Origin: Sipunculus nudus
Lineage: Eukaryota; Annelida; Sipuncula; Golfingiida; Sipunculidae
Length of the DNA stretch: 64,000 nucleotides
Assembly: GCA_026874595.1 (NCBI GenBank)
Contig: CM049318.1
Location: forward strand, 45,424,456 to 45,488,455
Direction: 5' to 3'
Below the pieces are notes generated by a model. It ran no database searches and was not told where the DNA came from. It saw only the letters and a program-made list of their open reading frames with translations. Below are positions 29,042-41,579 of the stretch, one piece after another (the first letter of the stretch is position 1; each line of letters starts with the position of its first letter). Made by a program: the position numbers and the translations under genes.

Positions 29042-31830
29042 CAAAAAGGCAAAGAAATTACAGATCCACAGGATATAATCAGAGAATTACACTTGTATTA
29101 TTAAAAAAAATATACTAGAATATCCAATTTAATCGACGATGATTGCCATAATTTTCTCAATTCCATTGACATCCCGGTGTTAACGGATACACAAAGATTG
29201 CACTGTGAAGGTGAATTTACAAGCCAGGAAATAAATAAAACTTTGAGCGATATGTCTGGAAATAAAACGCCCGGAAATGACGGGTTAACTAAAGAGTTTT
29301 ACATTAAATATTTTTTTTTCTGATAGGTCAAGAATTAACCAATTGTTTAAACGAGAACCATATTAAAGGCGAATTAACTAATAGCCAAAAGCAGGCTATT
29401 GTATCTCTTATTCCAAAGCAAGGTCGTGACTGTAGATATATAAAAAACTGGAGGCCTATAAGCCTTTTAAACGTAGATACCAAAATTATAAGTAGAATAT
29501 TAGTTTATCGTATAAAGCCTTTATTGTCAACCCTAATTGGACCTGATCAATATGCGTTCGTACCAGGTAAATATATTGGGGAGCCAATAAGATTAATCGC
29601 GGATGTAATGCATTATTGTGATACTGAAAATACACCTGGCATTTTGGTAGGCGTGGATTATACAGCCGCTTTTGATTCGGTCGACCATACCTTTCTTTTC
29701 TCTGTTCTAAGAAGATTTGGCTTTTCTGAATGGTTTATAAAATGGGTCCGCGTGCTGCACACAAACATTGAGAGTAGTGTAGTGAATAACGGGTACGGTA
29801 CCAAATACTTTCCTTTACAAAGGGGAACACGGCAAGGGGATCCTCTTGCTCCATATTTATTCATAATGGTTATGGAAATACTAAGTCTTATGGTTAAGTA
29901 TAATAAAAATATAGGGGGAATAAGGGTTGCCAAGTCAGAGATAAAAATGTGTTTATTTGCAGATGATTCGACATTTTTTGTTAAAGACGAAAACTCTCTA
30001 TTTCACCTTGAGGAAGTACTTTGTAAATTTTCAAAATATTCTTCTCTCAAAATTAACTTTGAGAAGTCTGATGCTTCATGGCTAGGCCCGTTAAAAAACA
30101 GTGATAAGAAAATAGGCCACTTCAACTGGATAAATTTAACCAGAAATGCAATTAAAATTCTTGGAATTTATTTTACTTACAATAATACTATTAACCAGAA
30201 ATGCAATTTTGAAAAAGTTTTAACTTCCTTCACTACAAGTTTAGAGAGATGGAATCGTAGATCCTTGTCCTTTTTTGGACGAATAACAGTATTGAAAACA
30301 TTTGCTATACCAAAAATCATGTATCCTTGTATGATGCAATCTCCACCATCTTGCTTTCTCAAGGAGGTTTTAGATAAAATAAAGAGTTATTTCTGGAAGA
30401 ATAAAAAGCCAAAAATAAAACAAACGACACTCATTATGGATTATAAAGATGGGGGTTTAAAGTTACCTGACATTGAACTTGTTTTGAAGTGCCAAAAACT
30501 TATATGGGTCGACAAATTAATTAATTCTTCGGATACACCGTGGAAGTTTATACCTAACTTTTATTTGAGAAAGATTGGTGGTATTAAAAGTGTAAATTGT
30601 AATTTTGATAGAGCACGGATCCCTAAATACTTACCAACATTTTATAAAGACTGTTTAAATGCTTGGGCAACCTCTATTCGCACGATACCCACAAATCGAG
30701 TTACAGTGTTGGCCCAGCCGCTCTGGAATAATTACTTACTAACTAGAGAAAGAGCTTCCTTCTATTTTAATACTATCTCTAGACACGGATATAACTTTTT
30801 AAAAGACATTGTAGGAAATAATAATGAACTGGTAAAATGGCAGGATTCAGGACTAGAGCTGAAGGAGTACATGAATTGGACCGCTGTCTTACATTGTATA
30901 CCAAGAGAGTGGCTTAAACTGTTAAATCATGATATCCTAGAACAAAAAGATTCAACCAATGTACTTGACAAACCATGGTATTTAGAAAAGTTAAACGTCA
31001 GAACAATGTACAGTAATTTAGTGAAAGAAAAAGGAATTCGCCCAACTGCACAAATACAGATACAAAAACTAGTAGGGACGGATATAGATTGGCAGTTAGT
31101 TTATGAGAGGCCTTTTAAAACCACAATTGAAACAAAAACTAGAGAGTTTCAGTATAAAGTTTTGAACGATATTTTACCATTAAACGAAAAATTATACAGA
31201 TGGAATCTTGTTGAAAATGATAGATGTTCATATTGTTCTATGAATGCTGAAACATCAGTTCATATTTTTTCAGAATGTGCTCAGAGTTGCTTAGTGTATA
31301 GTGAGATTTGTAATTGGCTTATGGAATTCGATGTAAAAATGCCAGAAAATACAAAAGAAAATATGTTGCTAGGAGTTATCATTGAGACAACAGAGGATGT
31401 ATTAATAAATCACTTGCTTCTTACATACAAAAATATGGTTTTTAATTGCCGGGTTTCACCAAGGGAACTGTCTCTACAAAAATATGCAGCAATAATATTT
31501 AATTTGGAACGTATTGAATATAAAGTAGCAGAACAAAAAAATAAATTAGAAAACCATATTAAAAAGTTGGAGAAATTGAAGTCTTTCCTGTAATAGTACT
31601 GTAATATTCGTATAAAAATTAATATATGATTATTTTTTATGTACTACCTACAGATGTAGGAACACTGATTGTTGTTATGTTTTTTTTTTTTTTTTTTTTT
31701 TTTTTATTGGTTTGTAACGCGTATGTATCCTTTGATGTCTGTCAACTTCATGTATCGTCTTGTTAATTGATTATATGTTATATTGTGTGATGTATTGTTG
31801 GTATTATATCAATAAACCTATTAAAAAAAA
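29042..31830 (+). mobile_element. 5'-truncated L1/Tx1-like LINE inserted in satellite B
   Basis: The insert is bordered by the 11-bp target-site duplication ccgtataccgg (29031-29041 and 31831-31841). It ends with AATAAA (31811-31816), 6 bases and then A8 (31823-31830). It begins inside the RT part; ORF1 and the endonuclease are absent, so it was truncated at the 5' end, the common outcome of target-primed reverse transcription. A T26 run (31680-31705) lies in the 3' untranslated part. Confidence 0.95.
29105..31593 (+). pseudogene. LINE ORF2 fragment: reverse transcriptase and Cys/His C-terminus
   Basis: RT of a non-LTR retrotransposon, used for target-primed reverse transcription. A first piece (29105-29323) carries the GNKTPGNDGLTKEFY motif and ends in TGA just after a T9 tract (29311-29319). 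The rest is open without a break from 29308 to 31593 (about 761 codons): WRPISLLN, VDYTAAFDSVDH (first Asp), QRGTRQGDPLAPYLF, FADD at 29956-29967 (catalytic pair) and ILGIYF, then a thumb with YFWKNKKPKIK and DGGLKLPDI. The C-terminal CSYC...H...C has the spacing CX2CX8HX4C. One missing or extra T in the T9 tract is the only break seen in this region. Clade assignment to L1/Tx1 is by resemblance of the thumb and the Cys/His motif; moderate certainty. Confidence 0.88.
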
Positions 31831-32735
31831 CCGTATACCGGATATAGCACATATAAATAGTGACAAATACATACTGGAGTTTTTCATACCTGAAGGGAAC
31901 CCGTATCCCAGATATACCAAATATTCAAAGTAACAAACACTTACTGGAGTATTTCATGCCCAAAGGGTTGGGGAACCTGTATACCGGATATAGCACATTT
32001 TAACAGTGACAAACACTAACCGGAGTATTTCCTGTAGGTAGGGTTAGGGTAACCCGTATCCCAGATTCAGCACATATTAATAGTGACAAACAATTATTGA
32101 AGTATTTCATGTCCGAAGGCTTACGGTAACCCGTATCATGGATATACGAATATTAATATTAATAGTGAGAAACACTTACTGGAATTTTCCATGCCTGAAG
32201 GGTTAGGGTAACCCGTATCACAGATATAGTATATATTAAGAGTAACAAACACTTACTGGAGTATTTCATACACCAAGGGTTAAGGTTACCCGTATCTCGG
32301 ATATACCAAATATTAATATTGACAGAAACTTACGGGAGGATTTCAAGCCCGAAGGGTTAGGGTAATCCGTTTACCGGATATACAAAATATTAAAAGGGAC
32401 AAACACTTACTGGAATATTTTATGACCGAACGGATAGGTAACCCATATCCTGGCTATAGCATATATTAATATTAGTGACAAACACTTACTGGATTATTCA
32501 TGCCTGAAAGGTTAAGGGAATCCGTATACCAGATATAGCACATATTAATAATGACAAATACATACTGGAGTTTTTCATGCCTGAAGGGTAAGGTTAACCC
32601 ACATCACAGATAAATCATGTTATAATAGTGACAAACACTTACTGGTGTATTTCATAACCGAAGGGTTAGGGTGACCGATATCCTGAATAAAGCATATATT
32701 AAGAGTGACAAACACTAACTGGATTATTCATGATT
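31831..32735 (+). repeat. Satellite B, right part (about 77-bp unit)
   Basis: Continues the left part in the same orientation and register after the LINE. About eleven to twelve diverged units with cccgtatcccagatatagcac and gtgacaaacacttactgg phrases. It passes into satellite A at about 32,736. Confidence 0.92.
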
Positions 32736-33479
32736 ATGTCATGGCACAAACTACCCCATGCAAGCAAATTTATAAGCAAGCTTAAATGGTGTGTGTCACA
32801 AGATTGTCACTGTCACAAGATTGTCACAAACATGGCATAGACTGTCCCAAGCAAATTTACAAGCAAGTATAAAGGGAGTGTGTCACAAGATTGTCACTGT
32901 CACAAGATTGTCACAAAATGGCACATATTTTCCCCAGCAAATTTACAAGCAAGTATAAAGGCAGTGTGTCACAAGATTGTCTTTGTCACAAACTTATCAC
33001 AAACTTGGCACACACTGCCCTAAGCAAATGTATAAGCAAGTATAAAGGGTGTATGTCACAAGATTGTCACTGTCACAAACATGTCGCAAACATTGCACAG
33101 ACTGTCCCAAGCAAATTTACAAGCAAATATAAAGGATGTGTGTCACAAGATTGTCACTGTCACAAGACTGTTTCAAACCTGGCACAGACTTTTCCAAACA
33201 AATTTACAAGCAAATATAAGGGGGTGTGTGTCACAAGATTGTCACTGTCACAAGATCGTCACAAACATGGCAGAGACTTTCCCAAGCAAATTTACAAGCA
33301 AGCTTAAAGGGTGTGTGTCACAAGATTGTCATTGTCACAAGATTGTCACAAACATGGCATAGACTTTCCTAAGCAAATTTGCAAGCAAGTATAAAGGGTC
33401 TGTGTCACAAGATTGTCACTGCCACAAGATTATCACAAACATGGCATAGACTTTCCCAAGAAAATTAACAAGCAAGTAT

Positions 33480-34380
33480 AAAGGGTGTGTGTCACAAGAT
33501 TGTCACTGTCACAAGATTGTCACAAACATTGCACAGACTGTCCCAAGCAAATTTAGAAGCAAGCATAAAGGGTGTGTGTCACAAGATGGTCACTGTCACA
33601 AACATGTCGCAAACATGGCACAGACTTTCCCAAGCAAATTTACAAGCAAGTATTAAAGGTGTGTATCACAAGATTGTCACAAACATGGCATAGACTTTCC
33701 GAAGTAAATTTACAAGCAAGTATGAAGGGTGTGTGTCACAAGATTTTCACTGTCGCAAGATTGTCACAAACATGGTATAGACTGTCCAAAGCAAATTTAC
33801 AAGCAAGTATAAAGGGAGTGTGTCACAAGATTGTCACTGTCACAAGATTGTCACAAACATTGCACAGACTGTCCCAAGCAAATTTAGAAGCAACCATAAA
33901 GGTTGTGTGTCACAAGATTGTCACTGTCACAAACATGTCACAAACATTGCACAGACTTTCCCAAGCAAATTTACAAGCAAGTATTAAAGGTGTGTGTCAC
34001 AAGATTGTCACAAACATGGCATAGACTTTCCGAAGTAAATTTACAAGCAAGTATGAAGGGTGTGTGTCACATGATTTTCACTGTCGCAAGATTGTCACAA
34101 ACATGGTATAGACTGTCCAAAGCAAATTTACAAGCAAGTATAAAGGGAGTGTGTCACAAGATTGTCACTGTCACAAGATTGTCACAAACATTGCACAGAC
34201 TGTCCCAAGCAAATTTAGAAGCAACCATAAAGGTTGTGTGTCACAAGATTGTCACTGTCACAAACATGTCACAAACATTGCACAGACTTTCCCAAGCAAA
34301 TTTACAAGCAAGTATTAAAGGTGTGTGTCACAAGATTGTCACAAATATGGCATAGACTTTTCGAAGCAAAATTACAAGCA
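33480..34380 (+). repeat. 331-bp higher-order repeat in satellite A
   Basis: The same order of variants recurs with an offset of 331 bp (for example 33572, 33903, 34234), equal to three 87-bp units plus one 70-bp unit. A further copy of the block lies 1,010 bp downstream (34913, 35244), equal to ten 87-bp plus two 70-bp units. Confidence 0.85.
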
Positions 34381-37300
34381 AGTATAAAGGGAGTGTGTCA
34401 CAAGATTGTCACTGTCACAAGATTGTCACAAACATGGCATAGAATTTCCAAAGCAAATTTACAAGCAAGTGTAAAGGGTGTGTGTCACAAGATTGTCACT
34501 GTCACAATATTGTCACAAAGATGGCATAGACTTTCCCAAGCAATTTTACAAGCAACTGTAAAGGGTGTGTGTCACAAGATTGTCATTGTTACAAGATTGT
34601 CACAAACATGGCACAGACTTTCCTAAGCAAATTTACAAGCAAGTATAAAAGGTGTGTGTCACAAGATTGTCACTGTCACAAGATTGTCACAAACATGGAA
34701 CTGACTGTCCCAAGCAAATTTATAAGCAAGCATATAGGGTGCGTGTCACAAGATTGTCACTGTCACAAGATTGTTTCAAACCTGGCACAGACTTTCCCAA
34801 GCAAATTTACAAGCAAGTATAAAGGGAGTGTGTCACAAGATTGTCACTGTCACAAGATTGTCACAAACATTGCACAGACTGTCCCAAGCAAATTTAGAAG
34901 CAACCATAAAGGTTGTGTGTCACAAGATTGTCACTGTCACAAACATGTCACAAACATTGCACAGACTTTCCCAAGCAAATTTACAAGCAAGTATTAAAGG
35001 TGTGTATCACAAGATTGTCACAAACATGGCATAGACTTTCCGAAGTAAATTTACAAGCAAGTATGAAGGGTGTGTGTCACAAGATTTTCACTGTCGCAAG
35101 ATTGTCACAAACATGGTATAGACTGTCCAAAGCAAATTTACAAGCAAGTATAAAGGGAGTGTGTCACAAGATTGTCACTGTCACAAGATTGTCACAAACA
35201 TTGCACAGACTGTCCCAAGCAAATTTAGAAGCAACCATAAAGGTTGTGTGTCACAAGATTGTCACTGTCACAAACATGTCACAAACATTGCACAGACTTT
35301 CCCAAGCAAATTTACAAGCAAGTATTAAAGGTGTGTGTCACAAGATTGTCACAAATATGGCATAGACTTTTCGAAGCAAAATTACAAGCAAGTATAAAGG
35401 GAGTGTGTCACAAGATTGTCACTGTCACAAGATTGTCACAAACATGGCATAGAATTTCCAAAGCAAATTTACAAGCAAGTGTAAAGGGTGTGTGTCACAA
35501 GATTGTCACTGTCACAATATTGTCACAAAGATGGCATAGACTTTCCCAAGCAATTTTACAAGCAACTGTAAAGGGTGTGTGTCACAAGATTGTCATTGTT
35601 ACAAGATTGTCACAAACATGGCACAGACTTTCCTAAGCAAATTTACAAGCAAGTATAAAAGGTGTGTGTCACAAGATTGTCACTGTCACAAGATTGTCAC
35701 AAACATGGAACTGACTGTCCCAAGCAAATTTATAAGCAAGCATATAGGGTGCGTGTCACAAGATTGTCACTGTCACAAGATTGTCACAAACATGGCATAG
35801 ACTTTCCCAAGCAAATTTACAAGCAAGTGTAAAGGGTGTGTGTCACAAGATTGTCACTGTCACAAGATTGTCACAAACATGGCATAGACGTTCCCAAGCA
35901 AATTTACAAGCAAGAATAAAGGGTGTGTGTCACAAGATTGTCACTGTCACAAGATTGTCACAAACATGGCAGAGACTTTCCCAAGCAAATTTACAAGCAA
36001 ATATAAAGGTTGTGTGTCACAAGATTGTCACTGTCACAAGATTGTTTCAAACCTGGCACAGACTTTCCCAAGCAAATTTACAAGCAAGTATAAAGGGAGT
36101 GTGTCACAAGATTGTCACTGTCACAAGATTGTCACAAACATTGCACAGACTGTCCCAAACAAATATAGAAGCAAGCATAAAGGGTGTGAGTCACAAGATT
36201 TTCACTGTCACAAGATTGTCACAAACATTGCACAGACTGTCCCAAGCAAATTTAGAAGCAACCATAAAGGTTGTGTATCACAAGATTGTCACTGTCACAA
36301 ACATGTCGCAAACATGGCATCGACTTTCCCAAACAAATTTACAAGCAAGTATTAAAGGTGTGTATCACAAGATTGTCACAAACGTGGCATAGTCTTTCCG
36401 AAGCAAATTTACAAGCAAGTATGAAGGGTGTGTGTCACAAGATTTTCACTGTCACAAGATTGTAACAAACATTGCACAGACTGTCCCAAGCAAATTTAGA
36501 AGCAACCATAAAGGTTGTGTGTCACAAGATTGTCACTGTCACAAACATGTCACAAACATGGCACAGATTTTCCCAAGCAAATTTTCAAGCAAGTATTAAA
36601 GGTGTGTGTCACAAGATTGTCACAAATATGGCATAGACTTTCCGAAGCAAATTTACAAGCAAGTATAAAGGGAGTGTGTCACAAGATTGTCACTGTCACA
36701 AGATTGTCACAAACATGGCATAGAATTTCCAAAGCAAATTTATAAGCAAGTATAAAAGGTGTGTGTCACAAGATTGTCACAAATATGGCATAGACTTTCC
36801 GAAGCAAATTTACAAGCAAGTATAAAGGGTGTGTTTCACAAGATTGTCACTGTCACAAGATTGTCACAAAAATGGCATAGAATTTCCCAAGCAAATTTAC
36901 AAGCAAGTATGAAGGGTGTGTGTCACAAGATAGTCACTGTCGCAAGATTGTCACAAACATGGCATAGACTTCCCAAGCAAATTTACAAGCAAGTATAAAG
37001 GGAGTGTGTCACAAGATTGTCACTGTCACAAGATTGTCACAAACATTGCACAGACTGTCCCAAGCAAATTTAGAAGCAAGCATAAAGGGTGTGTGTCACA
37101 AGATTTTCACTGTCAAAAGATTGTCAAAAACATGGCATAGGCTTTCCCAAGCAAATTTACAAGCAAGTGTAAAGGGTGTGTGTCACAAGATTGTCACTGT
37201 CCCAAGATTGTCACAAACATGGCATAGGCTTCCCCAAGCAAATTTACAAGCAAGAATAAAGGGTGTGTGTCACAAGATTGTTACTGTCACAAGATTGTCA

Positions 37301-38439
37301 CAAACATGGCATAGACTTTCCCAAGCAAATTTACAAGCAAGTATAAAGGGTGTGTGTCACAAGATTTTCACTGTCACAAGATTGTCAAAAACATGGCATA
37401 CGCTTTCCCGAGCAAATTTACAAGCAAATATAAATGGTGTGTCACAAGATTGTCACTGTCACAAGATTGTCACAAACATGGCATAGACTGTCCCAAGCAA
37501 ATTTACAAGCAAGTATAAAGGGAGTGTGTCACAAGATTGTCACTGTCACAAGATTGTCACAAACATTGCACAGACTGTCCCAAGCAAATTTAGAAGCAAG
37601 CATAAAGGGTGTGTGTCACAAGATTGTCACTGTCACAAACATGTCGCAAACATGGCACAGACTTTCCAAGGAATTAACAAGCAAGTGTAAAGGGTCTGTG
37701 AAATAAGATTGTCACTGTCACAAGATTGTCACAAACATGGCATAGGCTTTCCCAAGCAAATTTACAAGCAAGTATAAAGGGTGTGTGTCACAAGATGGTC
37801 ACTGTCACAAGATTGTCACATACATGGCATAGACTTTCCCAAGCAAATTTACAAGCAAGTGTAAAAGGTGTGTGTCACAAGATTGTCACAAACATGGCAT
37901 AGACTTTCCGAAGCAAATTTACAAGCAAGTATAAAGGGTGTGTGTCACAAGATAGTCACTGTCACAAGATTGTCACAAACATGGCATAGACTGTCCCAAG
38001 CAAATTTACAAGCAAGTATAAAGGGAGTGTGTCACAAGATTGTCACTGTCACAAGATTGTCACAAACATTGCACAAACTGTCCCAAGCAAATTTACAAGC
38101 AAGCATAAAGGGTGTGTGTCACAAGATTGTCACTGTCACAAACATGTCGCAAACATGGCACAGACTTTCCCAAGCACATTAACAAGCAAGTATAAAGGGT
38201 GCGTGTCACAAGATTGTCACTGTCACAAGATTGTCACAAACATGGCATAGACTTTCCCAAGCAAATTTACAAGCAAGTATAAAGGGTGTGTGTCACAAGA
38301 TTTTCACTGTCACAAGATTGTCACAAACATGGCATAGACTTTCCCAGGCAAATTTACAAGCAAGTATTAAAGGTGTGTGTCACAAGATTGTCATAAACAT
38401 GGCATAGACTTTCCCAAGCAAATTAACAAGCAAGTATAA

Positions 38440-40930
38440 AGGGTGTGTGTCACAAGACTGTCACTGTCACAAGATTGTCACAAACATGGCATAGACTTTC
38501 CCAAGCAAATTTACAAGCAAGTATAAAGGGTGTGTGTCACAAGATTTTCACTGTCACAAGATTGTCAAAAACATGGCATAGGCTTTCCCAAGCAAATTTA
38601 CAAGCAAGTGTAAATGTGTGTGTCACAAGATTGTCACTGTCACAAGATTGTCACAAACATGGCATAGGCTTTCCCAAGCAAATTAACAAGCAAGTATAAA
38701 GGGTGTGTGTCACAAGATAGTCACTGTCACAAGATTGTCACAAACATAGCATAGACTGTCCCAAGGAAATTTACAAGCAAGTATAAAGGGAGTGTGTTAC
38801 AAGATTGTCACTCTCACAAGATTGTCACAAACATTGCACAAACTGTCCCAAGCAAATTTACAAGCAAGCATAAAGGGTGTGTGTCACAAGATTGTCACTG
38901 TCACAAACATGTCGCAAACATGGCACAGACTTTCCCAAGCACATTAACAAGCAAGTATAAAGGGTGTGTGTCACAAGATTTTCACTGTCACAAGATTGTC
39001 ACAAACATGGCATAGACTTTCCCAAGCAAATTAACAAGCAAGTATAAAGGGTGTGTGTCACAAGACTTTCACTGTCACAAGATTGTCACCAACATGGCAT
39101 AGGCTTTCCCAAGCAAATTAACAAGCAAGTATAAAGGGTGTGTGTCATAAGATTGTCACTGTCACAAGATTGTCACAAACATGGCATAGACTTTCCCAAG
39201 CAATTTTACAAGCAAGTGTTAAGGGTGTGTGTCACAAGATTGACACTGTCACACGAATGTTTCAAACCCTGCACAGACTTTCCCAAGCAAATTTACAAGC
39301 AAGTGTAAAGGGTGTGTGTCACAAGATTGTCATTGTCACAGGATTGTCACAAACATGGCATAGACTTTCCCAAGCAAATTTACAAGCAAGTATAAAGGGT
39401 GTGTGTCACAAGATTTTCACTGTCACAAGATTGTCAAAAACATGGCATAGGCTTTCCCAAGCAAATTTACAAGCAAGTGTAAATGTGTGTGTCACAAGAT
39501 TGTCACTGTCACAAGATTGTCACAAACATGGCATAGGCTTTCCCAAGCAAATTAACAAGCAAGTATAAAGGGTGTGTGTCATAAGATTGTCACTGTCACA
39601 AGATTGTCACAAACATGGCATAGACTTTCCCAAGCAATTTTACAAGCAAGTGTAAAGGGTGTGTGTCACAAGATTTTCACTGTCACAAGATTGTCAAAAA
39701 CATGGCATAGGCTTTCCCAAGCAAATTTACAAGCAAGTGTAAATGTGTGTGTCACAAGATTGTCACTGTCACAAGATTGTCACAAACATGGCATAGGCTT
39801 TCCCAAGCAAATTAACAAGCAAGTATAAAGGGTGTGTGTCACAAGATAGTCACTGTCACAAGATTGTCACAAACATAGCATAGACTGTCCCAAGGAAATT
39901 TACAAGCAAGTATAAAGGGAGTGTGTTACAAGATTGTCACTGTCACAAGATTGTCACAAACATTGCACAAACTGTCCCAAGCAAATTTACAAGCAAGCAT
40001 AAAGGGTGTGTGTCACAAGATTGTCACTGTCACAAACATGTCGCAAACATGGCACAGACTTTCCCAAGCACATTAACAAGCAAGTATAAAGGGTGTGTGT
40101 CACAAGATTTTCACTGTCACAAGATTGTCACAAACATGGCATAGACTTTCCCAAGCAAATTAACAAGCAAGTATAAAGGGTGTGTGTCACAAGACTGTCA
40201 CTGTCACAAGATTGTCACCAACATGGCATAGGCTTTCCCAAGCAAATTTACAAGCAAGTGTTAAGGGTGTGTGTCACAAGATTGACACTGTCACACGATT
40301 GTTTCAAACCCTGCACAGACTTTCCCAAGCAAATTTACAAGCAAGTGTAAAGGGTGTGTGTCACAAGATTGTCATTGTCACAGGATTGTCACAAACATGG
40401 CATAGACTTTCCCAAGCAAATTTACAAGCAAGTATAAAGGGTGTGTGTCACAAGATTTTCACTGTCACAAGATTGTCAAAAACATGGCATAGGCTTTCCC
40501 AAGCAAATTTACAAGCAAGTGTAAATGTGTGTGTCACAAGATTGTCACTGTCACAAGATTGTCACAAACATGGCATAGGCTTTCCCAAGCAAATTAACAA
40601 GCAAGTATAAAGGGTGTGTGTCATAAGATTGTCACTGTCACAAGATTGTCACAAACATGGCATAGACTTTCCCAAGCAATTTTACAAGCAAGTGTAAAGG
40701 GTGTGTGTCACAAGATTGACACTGTCACACGATTGTTTCAAACCTTGCACAGACTTTCCCAAGCAAATTTACAAGCAAGTGTAAAGGGTGTGTGTCACAA
40801 GATTGTCATTGTCACAGGATTGTCACAAACATGGCATAGACTTTCCCAAGCAAATTTACAAGCAAGTATAAAAGGTGTGTGTCACAAGATTGTCACTGTC
40901 ACAAGATTGTCACAAACATGGAACTGACCG
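38440..40930 (+). repeat. Higher-order repeat of about 1.04-1.13 kb
   Basis: Blocks recur with offsets of 1,129 bp (38794 and 39923) and 1,042 bp (39140 and 40182), which differ by exactly one 87-bp monomer. Variants with caagcaattttacaag and aaatgtgtgtgtcac mark it. Confidence 0.8.
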
Positions 40931-41579
40931 TCCCAAGCAGTTTTACAAGCTAGTGTAAAGGGTGTGTGTCACAAGATTGTCATTGTCACAGGATTGTCAC
41001 AAACATGGCATAGACTTTCCTAAGCAAATTTACGAGCAAGTATAAAAGGTGTGTGTCACAATATTGTCACTGTCACAAGATTGTCACAAGATTATCACAA
41101 ACATGGAACTGACTGTCCCAAGCAAATTTATAAGCAAGCATAAAGGGTGTGTGTCACAAGATTGTCACTGTCACAAACATGTCGCAAACTTGGCAGAGAC
41201 TTTCCCAAGCAAATTTACAAGCAAATATAAAGATTGTGTGTCACAAGATTGTCACTGTCACAAGATTGTTTCAAACCTTGCATAGTCTTTCCCATGCAAA
41301 TTTACAAGCAAATATAAATGGTGTGTCACAAGATTGTCACTGTCACAAGATTGTCACAAACATGGCATAGACTGTCCCAAGCAAATTTACAAGCAAGTAT
41401 AAATGGTGTGTCACAAGATTGTCACTGTCACAAGATTGTCACAAACATTGCACAGACTGTCCCAAGCAAATTTAGAAGCAAGCATAAAGGGTGTGTGTCA
41501 CAAGATTGTCACTGTCACAAACATGTCGCAAACATGGCACAGACTTTCCTAAGCAAATTAACAAGCAAGTATAAAGGGT

